Source of the DNA: an uncultured Eubacteriales bacterium
GTDB lineage: Bacteria > Bacillota > Clostridia > Oscillospirales > Acutalibacteraceae
DNA: 31,830 nucleotides
Assembly (NCBI GenBank): GCA_948762645.1
Contig: CAQBRY010000007.1
Span: forward strand, 2,808 to 34,637
Reading direction: 5' to 3'
Below, one piece after another: positions 23,150 to 31,216 of this stretch. The position numbers and the translations under genes are program-made. The notes under the pieces are model-generated. The model saw only the letters and a program-made list of their open reading frames with translations. It did not search any database and was not told the origin of the DNA. Every line of letters begins with the position of its first letter. Positions within the stretch are counted from its first letter, which is position 1.

Positions 23150-24267
23150 AACCTATCACCGATATATTTAAACCCTTGAACGGCTCTAAAATGCCCACCA
23201 TAGCCCGCTTTTTTCCCATTTGACTTATATATTGTTTTAAAACTTTTGGTCTTATTTCCACCATAAAGCACGGCGCTTTTTTGTACCCATTTTTTACTTC
23301 GCCTTAAAGCCGCGCAAAGTTGTGGGTGAGAAGTATGAAAATACGTCGGGAATTTCTTTCCTTTTCTGCCACCGCCTTGTAAATTATTTTCGCAAACCCA
23401 CTCTAAAAATCTCATTCCGACCCCAGCTCCTTGCCATTCGGGCATTGTTACCATTCTTGTCGCACGGTAGCCTTTAGTTTGAAAATTCGGGGATACCGCT
23501 AAGTGACACGCAAGTTCACCATTAACCGTACCGACATAATACTCTGCCGCTATTGGCATCGGCAGGTCTAAATAATAATGCGGTTTAAAAAATTTCCAGT
23601 AACTTCCGTCTGTCTTGAAAATCTCAAGTTCAATTTTTGGTCTTTGCCGAAGCCGCCCGCGTTCAAATACTTTTGTTTTTGTGTCTATAACCCAATCGGG
23701 GGATAGCCAATCTAAAATATCATAATGCGGGGTAAGAAGCACCACCTTTCCTTTTGGATTAATTCTCCGCCACGCTTTTTGAAAAGCCTGCGAGCCTATT
23801 TTTGCAATTTGTCTGTCAACAACCGAAGTAAACTCATCAATTACTATTTTTTCGGGCTTTTCACATATAACCCTCGCAAGCCCCGCTCTAAACTGCTCAC
23901 CGTTTGACAACACTTTAAAAGGTCTAAGCCACGCGGGAACATCACCAAGCCCCACACTTGCAAGGGCTCCTGTAACTTCATTAAAATCTCCGTTCGGGGC
24001 GATATCGTCTATTATTGGCTTATCGGTTGACCAATTTTTCGTATAATCGTGAATTAAATTCTCACCGAAAATCACCTTACCGATTGACGTTTTACCGCTT
24101 CCCGAAGCGCCAACAACAACTCCAATTTGCCAATCGCCCGATAAATCTACATCCATTTCAAAATCAAAATTACACCCGTTTTCCGCGTTAAATAAAGACT
24201 TAACTCGCGCCGCACGGTAACTGTTAAAGTCACTTACTCTATTATGAATTTCTATTTTATTTATCAC
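23146..24267 (-). CDS. ABC ATPase fused to GNAT domain (Mom-like, putative DNA modification)
   Basis: 373 residues from GTG 24267, which follows AAGGTGG and overlaps the ParB stop (GTGA). The ATPase half has Walker A GASGSGKTS (about 53-61), ABC signature LSNGEQFRAG (120-129), Walker B IVIDEF (141-146) and the switch histidine LTPHYD (181). The second half (about 240-345) is a GNAT acyltransferase with motif A RMVTMPEWQGAGVGMRF. There is no membrane segment, so it is not a transporter. Mu Mom, a DNA base modifier, is a GNAT relative; that parallel is inference. Formyltransferase follows directly. Confidence 0.85.
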   Translation of the reverse strand: MINKIEIHNRVSDFNSYRAARVKSLFNAENGCNFDFEMDVDLSGDWQIGVVVGASGSGKTSIGKVIFGENLIHDYTKNWSTDKPIIDDIAPNGDFNEVTGALASVGLGDVPAWLRPFKVLSNGEQFRAGLARVICEKPEKIVIDEFTSVVDRQIAKIGSQAFQKAWRRINPKGKVVLLTPHYDILDWLSPDWVIDTKTKVFERGRLRQRPKIELEIFKTDGSYWKFFKPHYYLDLPMPIAAEYYVGTVNGELACHLAVSPNFQTKGYRATRMVTMPEWQGAGVGMRFLEWVCENNLQGGGRKGKKFPTYFHTSHPQLCAALRRSKKWVQKSAVLYGGNKTKSFKTIYKSNGKKAGYGGHFRAVQGFKYIGDRL

Positions 24268-24818
24268 GTGGCAACCACCTTGCAATCATAACCTCTGTTT
24301 AAAAGTTCGCCGTATATTTTTTCCTGCTCTTGTTCGTTTTTGCATATCACAATTACCCCGTACTGCTCTTTATATAAAATCTCCTTTTCGGGTACGTTAT
24401 TTTCGCTTATTTCCATTTCCATATCGTCACTTAAATCTATTCCAAAATTCAAGAAGTTAATATCAAAATTAGACTCACTTAGTTCCTCAAGTTCAATCTT
24501 TAACATTTCTTCGTCCCACTTAGAATCAAGAGCTAATTTATTGTCGGCTAAAATATACGCCCTTTTTTGCGTATCTGTTAAGTGTTCCACCAAAATACAA
24601 GGAACCGTTTTTATATTTAATTTTTTCGCCGCTTCAACCCGCCCGTGTCCCGCAATTATCCCGTTGTTTTTATCAATTAAAACGGGATTTATAAAGCCAA
24701 ACTCTTTTATGCTTGAAGCCAGCCGCGTTATCTGTTCGGGCGTGTGGATACGGGCGTTTCTGGCGTAAGGAATTAAATCCTCTATATCTTTTTGAAGTAT
24801 ATTTTTTGTTTTACTCAT
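24264..24818 (-). CDS. ParB-like N-terminal domain protein
   Basis: 184 residues from ATG 24818, after AAGGGAGAAATT; longer starts lack an RBS. LIPYARNARIHTPEQITRLA, SIKEFGFINPVLIDKNNGII and AGHGRVEAAKKLNIKTVPCI form a ParB/Srx-type N-domain with the GHGR box. The C-part (TDTQKRAYILADNKLALDSK) is as in phage ParB-like proteins found next to DNA-modifying enzymes. There is no ParA or centromere here, so partition is unlikely. The stop overlaps the ABC-GNAT start. Confidence 0.87.
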   Translation of the reverse strand: MSKTKNILQKDIEDLIPYARNARIHTPEQITRLASSIKEFGFINPVLIDKNNGIIAGHGRVEAAKKLNIKTVPCILVEHLTDTQKRAYILADNKLALDSKWDEEMLKIELEELSESNFDINFLNFGIDLSDDMEMEISENNVPEKEILYKEQYGVIVICKNEQEQEKIYGELLNRGYDCKVVAT

Positions 24819-24907
24819 AATTTCTCCCTTCCAAAAAATCGTGTTTTTTGTTCCCGTCGTAAGTTTATGTGGAACGTACGGTGTTTTTGTATCCTTTGCA
24901 CAATAAA

Positions 24908-25324
24908 TCAATTAGCAGGGGGGGATAACCAAATTTCCATTTTGCGTTTACTTTCTTGTTCGTCAATAATTTTTTTAACTTCAGCATACGGAATATCTCC
25001 CATATCGCATAAATAGTGATGATATTCACAAAGCGTTATTAAATTGCTATCTTCTAGCTTTAAGGTTTTATCTGCATTTAATTGTATTGCGTGATGTACT
25101 TGTAGCTTTTCACAGTTATATTTCCTTTCGGTGTTATATAAATTTCTAACGCATATCTGGCACAAATAATTATCTCGTTCTTTTATTTTCTTGCGCTTAT
25201 CCTGCCAGCTTTGGCTACTTCTAAAATACACGCTTTCGTCTATTCGTTTCTTTTGCATAGGTCGCTTTTTGCATTTATAATTTTCTTCGTGTATACTTCC
25301 GCAATATTTGCAAGACTTTTTTAT
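24908..25324 (-). CDS. HNH endonuclease, apparent AUA start
   Basis: 138 residues if started at ATA 25324, seven bases after AAGGAAG. The internal ATG at 25258 would drop the zinc motif KKSCKYCGSIHEENYKC that such proteins carry, and there is no RBS near it. An in-frame TAA lies at 25339, with no ATG, GTG or TTG between. The nuclease core includes CQICVRNLYN, LQVHHAIQLN with the catalytic HH, and LITLCEYHHYL. HNH proteins next to P27-type terminases are needed for cos cleavage in related phages. Confidence 0.85.
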   Translation of the reverse strand: MKKSCKYCGSIHEENYKCKKRPMQKKRIDESVYFRSSQSWQDKRKKIKERDNYLCQICVRNLYNTERKYNCEKLQVHHAIQLNADKTLKLEDSNLITLCEYHHYLCDMGDIPYAEVKKIIDEQESKRKMEIWLSPPAN

Positions 25325-25356
25325 ATCCTCACTTCCTTAAAATAAATAAGCACAAC

Positions 25357-25383
25357 AAAAAGGGCGATATACCGCCCCTTTTT
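25357..25383. terminator. bidirectional terminator between regulator and HNH
   Basis: GGGCG (25362-25366) pairs with CGCCC (25373-25377) with T runs on both strands. It would end the transcript that contains the DUF1492 gene and separate it from the late genes. A second small hairpin, GTGGG with CCCAC (25420-25435), lies next to the DUF1492 stop. No gene is seen in 25325-25439. Confidence 0.75.
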
Positions 25384-25439
25384 ATGCGCCAATTTAAAAA
25401 TAATTTTACGGGAAGACTTGTGGGTTTTATCCCACGATA

Positions 25440-25868
25440 TCATTTTACTATATTAAGTTCGTCATTTTCGTCAAGTTTATATCTTTTCAAAAAAGTATTG
25501 TGTCTTCGTCTTGGATACTGTTCATCATATTCTCCAATAGCAAAAGCTACTTTTTGCCAACTCAAATTTTGGATATACCTAAGTGTTAAAATCATACGCA
25601 TTTCGCTGTCTTCCACGCTTTCTATAAATCTATTAATACGGTTTAACTCATAAAAACATTTCTTTAAGTTTAAATCTAAAAGTCCCTTTAAATCTGCTAT
25701 CTGCGCCGCATATTTACTTATTTTATCGTTTATCCCCATTCCGTGCGGCATACCAGTTATTTTTGCGGTACAAGATGTAGCTGCGGTTTCTAATTCTTGA
25801 AGTCTTTTTTGTTGTTGTCTAATTTCTTTTTTCAAATAGTAAAGCTGTGATAGTTCCTTTTTCGTCAT
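25440..25868 (-). CDS. DUF1492/ArpU-like late regulator
   Basis: 142 residues. The N-terminus is a coiled coil (LYYLKKEIRQQQKRLQELE). The middle has KITGMPHGMGINDKISKYAA, and the C-terminus is sigma region 4-like: EMRMILTLRYIQNLSWQKVA, then YDEQYPRRRHN. This matches the DUF1492/ArpU group, which sits before HNH and terminase genes in many Firmicutes phages and activates late transcription. The start follows TAGGAGGATT. A terminator lies on each side, so it may be expressed alone. Confidence 0.87.
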   Translation of the reverse strand: MTKKELSQLYYLKKEIRQQQKRLQELETAATSCTAKITGMPHGMGINDKISKYAAQIADLKGLLDLNLKKCFYELNRINRFIESVEDSEMRMILTLRYIQNLSWQKVAFAIGEYDEQYPRRRHNTFLKRYKLDENDELNIVK

Positions 25869-25879
25869 AAAAATCCTCC

Positions 25880-25923
25880 TAAAATAAAAATAAAGACTAA
25901 CGTTTTAACCCCCGCTAATCTTT
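25880..25923 (-). terminator. terminator-like hairpin after the Rha gene
   Basis: On the minus strand AAAGATTAGC (25923-25914) pairs with GTTAGTCTTT (25901-25892) with two wobbles, followed by a T-rich run. It begins at the Rha stop codon. Confidence 0.5.
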
Positions 25924-26614
25924 AAATAATTTCTTTTATTTCAATTTTATAAACTTCTTTCCACGCCCGCGCTGGATAACTGTTGACTTCTCCATAATTT
26001 GAATCTTGCGCTTTTTTTATCTCAAGCCCTACGGTTATACAGTAATTTTTTAAATCTTTCCAATTATATTTCTTTCCCGTTTTAGTTTGAATTAATTTTA
26101 CGCTTGCGTAGTCCTTTGACTTATCAAGTTCTATTTCAAGCCTTTTTACTTCTTTTGATTTTTGACTTGCTGTATTCATCGCCGTTGCTGTCTTTTTATC
26201 GCTTATCCACGCCTTTGTCCTTAATGCTTCATCCCTCTGCTTTTCTATTAATTCCCTTTGTTCCACTTCGGCGGCAAGCCTGCGGAGCGCTTCTGGGTAA
26301 GACTGCGGCATATTATTTTTTATGATTTCCTCCATTTCGTTAAATCTCTTTATATATGCCCTCTTAAAATCGTTGTACCCCGTATAATTCATAACCAATA
26401 GTATAAAAGCGTTCTTGTCAAGCATATATTCTGGTCTTATTTCGCCTTTTTCGTCAATATATTCAACGGGACAAAATTCTGACCCGTTGAGTACCTCTCT
26501 TATTTTGCTTAAAACGTGTTTATGCTCTTTTTCAAGTCCTCTTGCAATATCGCGGCTAGATACCAGTAATTTACCATTTTCATTTTTGATATTTACATTT
26601 ATTAATTCGTTCAT
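25922..26614 (-). CDS. Rha-family antirepressor-like protein
   Basis: 230 residues. Residues 1-100 are a Rha domain: KLLVSSRDIARGLEKEHKHV, LSKIREVL, then YMLDKNAFILLVMNYTGYND. A coiled coil follows (about 105-155). The C-terminal 70 residues (VKLIQTKTGKKYNWKDLKNY) look like the DNA-binding tail seen in phage antirepressors. It probably regulates the lysis-lysogeny choice. A terminator lies upstream and another downstream. Confidence 0.87.
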   Translation of the reverse strand: MNELINVNIKNENGKLLVSSRDIARGLEKEHKHVLSKIREVLNGSEFCPVEYIDEKGEIRPEYMLDKNAFILLVMNYTGYNDFKRAYIKRFNEMEEIIKNNMPQSYPEALRRLAAEVEQRELIEKQRDEALRTKAWISDKKTATAMNTASQKSKEVKRLEIELDKSKDYASVKLIQTKTGKKYNWKDLKNYCITVGLEIKKAQDSNYGEVNSYPARAWKEVYKIEIKEII

Positions 26615-26647
26615 TTTTATTCCTCCATAAAAAATTATTCTTTAAAT

Positions 26648-26684
26648 AAAAAAGAGCCGATAATCTCAAAAATTATCAGCCCTC
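26648..26684 (-). terminator. terminator of the replication operon
   Basis: On the minus strand an 11-base stem (GAGGGCTGATAAT with ATTATCGGCTC, one mismatch) is followed by six T residues. It overlaps the stop region of the 75-residue gene, so the replication operon should end here. Confidence 0.82.
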
Positions 26685-26910
26685 AAACTTCATTAATATT
26701 CAAAACTTTTTCAAGCGGTACAATCAACAGCCCCTTACCTCCGTTTGTTTCTTTTATTTCAGCCTCATAATAATACGCTCCTTTCTTATTTTTCCTCAAA
26801 ATACACGCTGTCAAAATAAAGTCCTTGATAGAGCAACCGTTTAAATCAATCTGTCCCGTATCGTAATAAACAAGCCGATTAAGCCTTGATTTTACTTGTG
26901 ATAACTCCAT
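26683..26910 (-). CDS. phage protein of unknown function, 75 residues
   Basis: 75 residues from ATG 26910, seven bases after GGAGG; the longer TTG start overlaps this RBS. MELSQVKSRLNRLVYYDTGQ is followed by a compact alpha-beta sequence (IDLNGCSIKDFILTACILRK, KGAYYYEAEIKETNGGKG). I do not recognise a family. It starts 2 bases before the DnaB stop, so it is translated together with the helicase. Confidence 0.75.
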   Translation of the reverse strand: MELSQVKSRLNRLVYYDTGQIDLNGCSIKDFILTACILRKNKKGAYYYEAEIKETNGGKGLLIVPLEKVLNINEV

Positions 26911-26912
26911 TT

Positions 26913-28274
26913 TTATTTCCTCCAACCCATTTTATTTTCTTCTTGCTTTTCGTCATAAACACGGTCAAGTTCGGTAAACTTCATATAATTACCATTAAAA
27001 TTAAAAAGCGTTACACCCGTGTTTCCTCTGCGGTTTAGCGCCACATCAACCCCCACAGTTTTACTCTGTAAAATCCCTCTTTCGTCTAAATTTTTCTCAA
27101 CACACCACATCAAAATTAATTTATTGCACGCCTGCTCAATTTCTCCGCTATCCCGTAAATCAGTAGGGGAAGGATGTTTATTTTCATCGGATACGCGGTT
27201 TAACTGCGATAAACATAAAATCGGTACTTGCAGTTCACACGCTAAACACTTTAAATCTCGGCAAATACCGCCTACTTCTTGATTTCTATTTTCACACTTT
27301 TTACTACCTCTCATTAACTGCAAATAATCAATTACAATCAACCCTAAATTTTGCACCATTCTACATTCAAGCCGTATATCGTTCACCGTCAAACTTGGCG
27401 TGTCATTAATTTTTAAAGGCAAATTATAAATATCATCCACGACCTTTGAAATTGCCATAATTTCTCGATTCCTTGCGCTTTCTGGTCGTGTTTTATTTTT
27501 AAACTTTTGGTCTATTAGAGTGTTCATTGAAATATTTGAATTTTTAGAGAGTATCCGTTCATAAACTTCGGCACACTCCATTTCTTGACTAAAAAAACAG
27601 ACGGTTTTACCCGCCCGTGCTACGTTCTCGGCTATTGTTGCGGCAAAAGCAGTTTTCCCGATTTTCGGGCGCGCCGCTAAAATAATTAAATTTCCTGCCG
27701 ACATTCCTTTTAAAATACCGTCTACTCGATTAAATCCCGTATTTACGCGGTTTTCAGATAACGTATTATCACTTAAATACGTTTCAAAAAGTTTCAATCC
27801 TATTTCCCCAACGGGTTGTAATTTTCGTATTTTTTGAGATTTCATAATATCATATAATTCGCTCATAACTTGATTTGTAACTTCTTCTGCGGTTTCACTT
27901 GTAGTCTCAAACGCTATCTTAGTACCGATTTCTTTTAATTTTCTTGTCTTGTATGAATTTATAATAATTTTAGAATATTGTGCAATATTACTAACACTTG
28001 GCGTACATTCAGCACAAGTCAATAAAAGTTTCTTTATGTCGGTTTCAATCATATTTTCGTTTGACGTGACTTCGTGTAATACCGTGACAAAATCAATCGG
28101 TTTTCCTTTGCTAGACAGCCTTAAAACAGCTTCATAACAGACTTTTAGCTGTTCAAAACAAAAATATTCGGGTTTAAGTTCGTCGATTATTTCGGCTAAA
28201 CACTTGCCGTCAATAATTATTGCTCCAATTACCGACATTTCCGCAGTTTTAGCGGTTTCAAGTTCTATTTCCAA
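26913..28274 (-). CDS. dnaB: replicative DNA helicase DnaB
   Basis: 453 residues from TTG 28274, just after GGGGGTGATAGG; the longer GTG start (28304) lies in a hairpin without an RBS. The N-domain (AEMSVIGAIIIDGKCLAEII) is DnaB-like. The RecA-fold ATPase has Walker A AARPKIGKTAF (about 200-210), LGLIVIDYLQLM as Walker B, and ILCLSQLNRVSDENKHPSPT followed by DLRDSGEIEQ. It unwinds the phage replication fork as a hexamer. The helicase loader may be one of the proteins upstream. Confidence 0.93.
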   Translation of the reverse strand: MEIELETAKTAEMSVIGAIIIDGKCLAEIIDELKPEYFCFEQLKVCYEAVLRLSSKGKPIDFVTVLHEVTSNENMIETDIKKLLLTCAECTPSVSNIAQYSKIIINSYKTRKLKEIGTKIAFETTSETAEEVTNQVMSELYDIMKSQKIRKLQPVGEIGLKLFETYLSDNTLSENRVNTGFNRVDGILKGMSAGNLIILAARPKIGKTAFAATIAENVARAGKTVCFFSQEMECAEVYERILSKNSNISMNTLIDQKFKNKTRPESARNREIMAISKVVDDIYNLPLKINDTPSLTVNDIRLECRMVQNLGLIVIDYLQLMRGSKKCENRNQEVGGICRDLKCLACELQVPILCLSQLNRVSDENKHPSPTDLRDSGEIEQACNKLILMWCVEKNLDERGILQSKTVGVDVALNRRGNTGVTLFNFNGNYMKFTELDRVYDEKQEENKMGWRK

Positions 28275-28288
28275 CCTATCACCCCCAA

Positions 28289-28435
28289 CTAAAAATAAAC
28301 GCACGCTAATAAACGTGCTTTAAATACTCTATTTTGCGTTTTATGTCTTAAACGAAGTTTTATATTAACAAGAGCCCAAAACGCCTTAGAAGCTAAATAT
28401 AGGGCAAATAGAGATGCATATACTTGACTTTCCAT
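28289..28435 (-). CDS. small hydrophobic phage protein, 48 residues
   Basis: ATG 28435 lies three bases after the stop of the upstream gene. The sequence starts MESQVYASLFALYLASKAFW, with one likely membrane helix, then turns basic (IKLRLRHKTQNRVFKARL). The RBS would lie in the end of the upstream gene and is weak. The 3' end overlaps a GCACG/CGTGC hairpin. No family is recognised. Confidence 0.5.
   Translation of the reverse strand: MESQVYASLFALYLASKAFWALVNIKLRLRHKTQNRVFKARLLACVYF
28301..28318 (-). promoter_or_regulatory. GCACG hairpin before dnaB, twin of the IS target
   Basis: On the minus strand GCACG, eight bases, CGTGC is followed by the T-rich GTTTATTTTT, so it could be a weak terminator just before the DnaB RBS. 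The sequence is the same as the IS target at 216-235 except for two missing bases. Confidence 0.5.
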
Positions 28436-28438
28436 ATT

Positions 28439-29242
28439 TTACTTGCTAGAATTCATTTGTATGGAAAGCTGCAAATATTTCTCTCTTAGCTTTTTGCCCG
28501 ACAAGATAAATGCTCTCCAAAACGCGTTTCTATGCGCCCAAATAATCACATCCGCAATTTTATCGGGGTCTAATTTATCTCGGCGAATCATCAGGTCTAT
28601 ATCTTTCGCCCAACGTTGCCGATTTGATTCATCTGCTTTGAATTCGGGCGTATGTCTTTGGATTTGTTCTTCGAGAAACTGTGCTAACATATACGGCTCG
28701 CTTTTTTCGTGAAACACTTTATCTTTCTTTTTTTCTTTTTCTGTTTTACGAAAAATGCCACTATTATTTATTTTACTTAAGTTTATATTACTTTGGTTAT
28801 TATTTGGTTTAACAACTGGTTTATTAGCTGGTATTGGTGTGACACTTTCGTCAATTTCTTGTGACATTTCTGTCTGTTGGTCTTGACTGTTTTTATACAA
28901 TTCTTTAGTTTTATCCGTTAGAGCATACCACATTGTTCTATCATATTTCTTTTGATTTAGATTGGATGTAACAATTAATTCTTTTTTCTTGCAATTTTCG
29001 ATTATTGTACGGATTTGTCTTTTAGTCCAAAACGGGAAAACTTCTTCAAATGCTCTCATACTGTTATAAGTCCAATATGCCGAAATTATCGTTTTTTCTC
29101 CATTTTTACTGTGTAATTCTACCGTATGATAGTTAATTTCTGATTTGCTGTTTTTCTCTGTCCACCAATATATATTATTAACAAATATAGCTTCATTAAC
29201 ACCGTATTGTTTGGCTATTTCTATATTGAATTTGTAATTCAT
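28439..29242 (-). CDS. phage replication initiation (primosomal) protein
   Basis: 267 residues. The N-terminal 115 residues are a winged helix-type domain: YGVNEAIFVNNIYWWTEKN, WTYNSMRAFEEVFPFWTKRQ, IRTIIENCKKKELIV. A polar Asn/Lys linker (about 125-165) leads to a C-domain, KADESNRQRWAKDIDLMIRR, IADVIIWAHRNAFWRAFILS, typical of phage replisome organisers that bind helicase. It lies directly before DnaB, so it probably binds the origin and brings in the helicase. Confidence 0.8.
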   Translation of the reverse strand: MNYKFNIEIAKQYGVNEAIFVNNIYWWTEKNSKSEINYHTVELHSKNGEKTIISAYWTYNSMRAFEEVFPFWTKRQIRTIIENCKKKELIVTSNLNQKKYDRTMWYALTDKTKELYKNSQDQQTEMSQEIDESVTPIPANKPVVKPNNNQSNINLSKINNSGIFRKTEKEKKKDKVFHEKSEPYMLAQFLEEQIQRHTPEFKADESNRQRWAKDIDLMIRRDKLDPDKIADVIIWAHRNAFWRAFILSGKKLREKYLQLSIQMNSSK

Positions 29243-29245
29243 AGC

Positions 29246-29554
29246 TTATCTCCTCCAATTTAAAACGCCCACAGTTGATTGTGAGCGTTTTTCTTTGCGT
29301 ATCAAAACATATATGTTATTAGAAAATTTATTGTTTTCTCTAGTCTTTACAACTTCCAAATAGCCGTAATATACAAGCTGGTCTATATATTTTTTTGGCG
29401 TTTCGTAATTTACGTTTAAATCATAAGCTATCTTCTTTCGGCTTGGATAACACGTGTTTTTATCAAAACAAAGCCCATCAAAATATGAGTAAATCGCTTT
29501 TGATTTTATATTTAGTCTTCTATCCGTCATCACTTGCTTTAATACGTTATTCAT
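29246..29554 (-). CDS. HTH_36-type replication/regulatory protein
   Basis: 102 residues from ATG 29554, after GGGAGG. NNVLKQVMTDRRLNIKSKAI, YSYFDGLCFDKNTCYPSRKK and IAYDLNVNYETPKKYIDQLV give a winged helix-turn-helix like the N-domain of phage initiation proteins. It ends four bases before the next gene, which has a similar fold, so the two may form a split initiator. The longer start at 29575 overlaps the RBS. Confidence 0.8.
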   Translation of the reverse strand: MNNVLKQVMTDRRLNIKSKAIYSYFDGLCFDKNTCYPSRKKIAYDLNVNYETPKKYIDQLVYYGYLEVVKTRENNKFSNNIYVLIRKEKRSQSTVGVLNWRR

Positions 29555-29577
29555 TATAAGTCCTCCCAAAATCAATT

Positions 29578-29985
29578 TTAAAATGGTAAATCATAATCCT
29601 CTAAAACTTCTTTTACTTCTTGTTCCGCGCGGTCTAATTCCTCTTGAGTTATAACTTCTCGGGCGATAAACCCGTGATAAAAATTTCCCTCAAATTTATT
29701 TGTGTAATATTTCGCCGTAAGCCATATTTCGTCTCGTTCCTTGTAGTTTTTGAGTATCTTCCTACCTAAATCGCCAAAAGCTACAATATTGGCATACGTC
29801 GGACTTTTCCATTCTCCCGTCTTATCATCTCTCCCGTTACTTAATTGTACAGAAAATTTAACCGTATCATTTGTGCATAACTTCGGTGCTTGCGGGATTT
29901 TACCTCTAAAAATCACCGTATTAACATAACAATTGCCACTATATTTTTCTTTTTCATTATCAAATATTTTCACTACTTTTCCCAT
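29578..29985 (-). CDS. ssb: single-stranded DNA-binding protein
   Basis: 135 residues. The OB fold is seen as NTVIFRGKIPQAPKLCTNDT, VKFSVQLSNGRDDKTGEWKS, PTYANIVAFGDLGRKILKNY. The C-terminus is acidic and ends DYDLPF, close to the DDDIPF tip that binds partner proteins. It coats single-stranded DNA during phage replication and recombination. It lies between RusA and the initiator genes. Confidence 0.92.
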   Translation of the reverse strand: MGKVVKIFDNEKEKYSGNCYVNTVIFRGKIPQAPKLCTNDTVKFSVQLSNGRDDKTGEWKSPTYANIVAFGDLGRKILKNYKERDEIWLTAKYYTNKFEGNFYHGFIAREVITQEELDRAEQEVKEVLEDYDLPF

Positions 29986-29987
29986 TT

Positions 29988-30404
29988 TTAAATCTCCTTT
30001 ATTTCAATAATTATTTGTGGTATTTCGCCATACTTTTTCACAAAATTAATACCGCATACTTGGCTATCATCAACATACGCAGTATCGTTTAATGCGTCTA
30101 AAACAATCTTTATCACATTATCTCCGTCAGGCTTCTTTGTTGGCATTATTTTGCCATTTAAAGCGTTTTGCCTTTGCTCTTTGTTAAACTTCTTTGGAAT
30201 AGAAAAAAGGGCGGTTATATTGATTTCAAGCGGCGTTCCTTTAGGGATTTTCTCGCTTAATAATCTTTTATAACTCACCCTTATTTTTTGTTCATATTCT
30301 GTTGTTTGTTTCGGCGTGTAAACTACGTTTCGTCCTCTATTTGAGTAAAAACGCGGTCGCTGTTTGCCTTTTGGCTCTCCTAATACTTTAAATTTTACCG
30401 TCAT
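29988..30404 (-). CDS. RusA-type Holliday junction resolvase
   Basis: 138 residues from ATG 30404, after GGAAGGAAGTATA; the longer start (30428) has no RBS. KVLGEPKGKQRPRFYSNRG, KPDGDNVIKIVLDALNDTAY and VDDSQVCGI give the conserved aspartates of RusA. It cuts four-way DNA junctions, here probably to prepare concatemers for packaging. It overlaps the DUF1071 gene by 17 bases. Confidence 0.92.
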   Translation of the reverse strand: MTVKFKVLGEPKGKQRPRFYSNRGRNVVYTPKQTTEYEQKIRVSYKRLLSEKIPKGTPLEINITALFSIPKKFNKEQRQNALNGKIMPTKKPDGDNVIKIVLDALNDTAYVDDSQVCGINFVKKYGEIPQIIIEIKEI

Positions 30405-30987
30405 TTTTATACTTCCTTTCCATTTCACTTAGTGCTTGCAATATTTCTGTCCTCTGTTTAACGGTTAAATCCTTAAAAGTCTTTACGTTATATTTCTGCA
30501 AAATCCCTTGATAGAGTTTTTCTGATTCTTTCATATCATAAACAATATTTTTTAAAATTTTGGCATCTCGCGACGTTATCTTTTCGACTTCAACTTCTGG
30601 CAAATCTTCTCCCGCGTAAATATATAGCCCTAAACCGTGCCGTGCTAACGCCTTTGTTAAACTCCTCTGTATAGCCTTATTCACATCAAAACTTGTGATA
30701 TTTTCAAGAAGTATCGACTTGTTTTTATAATCCATAATGGGTAAATATTCTATATGCTCTAAATTTTCAATAATAACACCCGTCTTTACCCAACAAGTCC
30801 GACCGTCCGTATGATATATACATCCCTCTGGCGTTTCATAAACTTTATACGTTGCGCTTGGATATATCTTTTTTACTTCGCTCCACGCGTATGCCCACGA
30901 TAAATAATTTAAGCCGTTTTTCTTTTCTACTTGCTTATTTACATTGATTTCAAAAAGCGTTTGAAATACCGATTTTTTATTTTCCAT
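30388..30987 (-). CDS. DUF1071 single-strand annealing protein (Sak-type)
   Basis: 199 residues. FQTLFEINVNKQVEKKNGLN, YLSWAYAWSEVKKIYPSATY and FDVNKAIQRSLTKALARHGL, GLYIYAGEDLP are the DUF1071 signature; this family is classed with phage annealing recombinases. It would pair single strands in phage recombination together with SSB and RusA. The start follows AAAGGAGTG. Confidence 0.88.
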   Translation of the reverse strand: MENKKSVFQTLFEINVNKQVEKKNGLNYLSWAYAWSEVKKIYPSATYKVYETPEGCIYHTDGRTCWVKTGVIIENLEHIEYLPIMDYKNKSILLENITSFDVNKAIQRSLTKALARHGLGLYIYAGEDLPEVEVEKITSRDAKILKNIVYDMKESEKLYQGILQKYNVKTFKDLTVKQRTEILQALSEMERKYKNDGKI

Positions 30988-30991
30988 ATTT

Positions 30992-31216
30992 TCACTCCTT
31001 TATTTCGCTATATTCTAAATCCGCAAGTTCTGCTTCATAATCTATCGGCTCAGCTGTCTGTTTATAATGTAGATTCAAACAATCTTCACAGCACGATAAA
31101 TCATCTAAAGAATAATATTCATCTCCGTTATATATCCACTCATTACAAAAATAACACTTCAATACTTTTTCTGCTTCATTATTGGGTGGCTCTAAATATT
31201 GTCTATCATCTAACAT
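30992..31216 (-). CDS. small zinc-finger phage protein
   Basis: 74 residues with CYFCNEWIYNGDEYY and LSCCEDCLNLHYK, two CxxC pairs that should bind one zinc ion in a treble-clef or LIM-like finger. The acidic tail (EAELADLEYSEIKE) recalls proteins that bind DNA-protein complexes, but no family is recognised. It follows AAGGAG and overlaps the stop of the upstream gene. Confidence 0.8.
   Translation of the reverse strand: MLDDRQYLEPPNNEAEKVLKCYFCNEWIYNGDEYYSLDDLSCCEDCLNLHYKQTAEPIDYEAELADLEYSEIKE

Noticed and set aside
25384..25439. A cos site between DUF1492 and HNH
   Set aside because: The region has a small GTGGG/CCCAC hairpin, but nothing in the sequence alone identifies cohesive ends.
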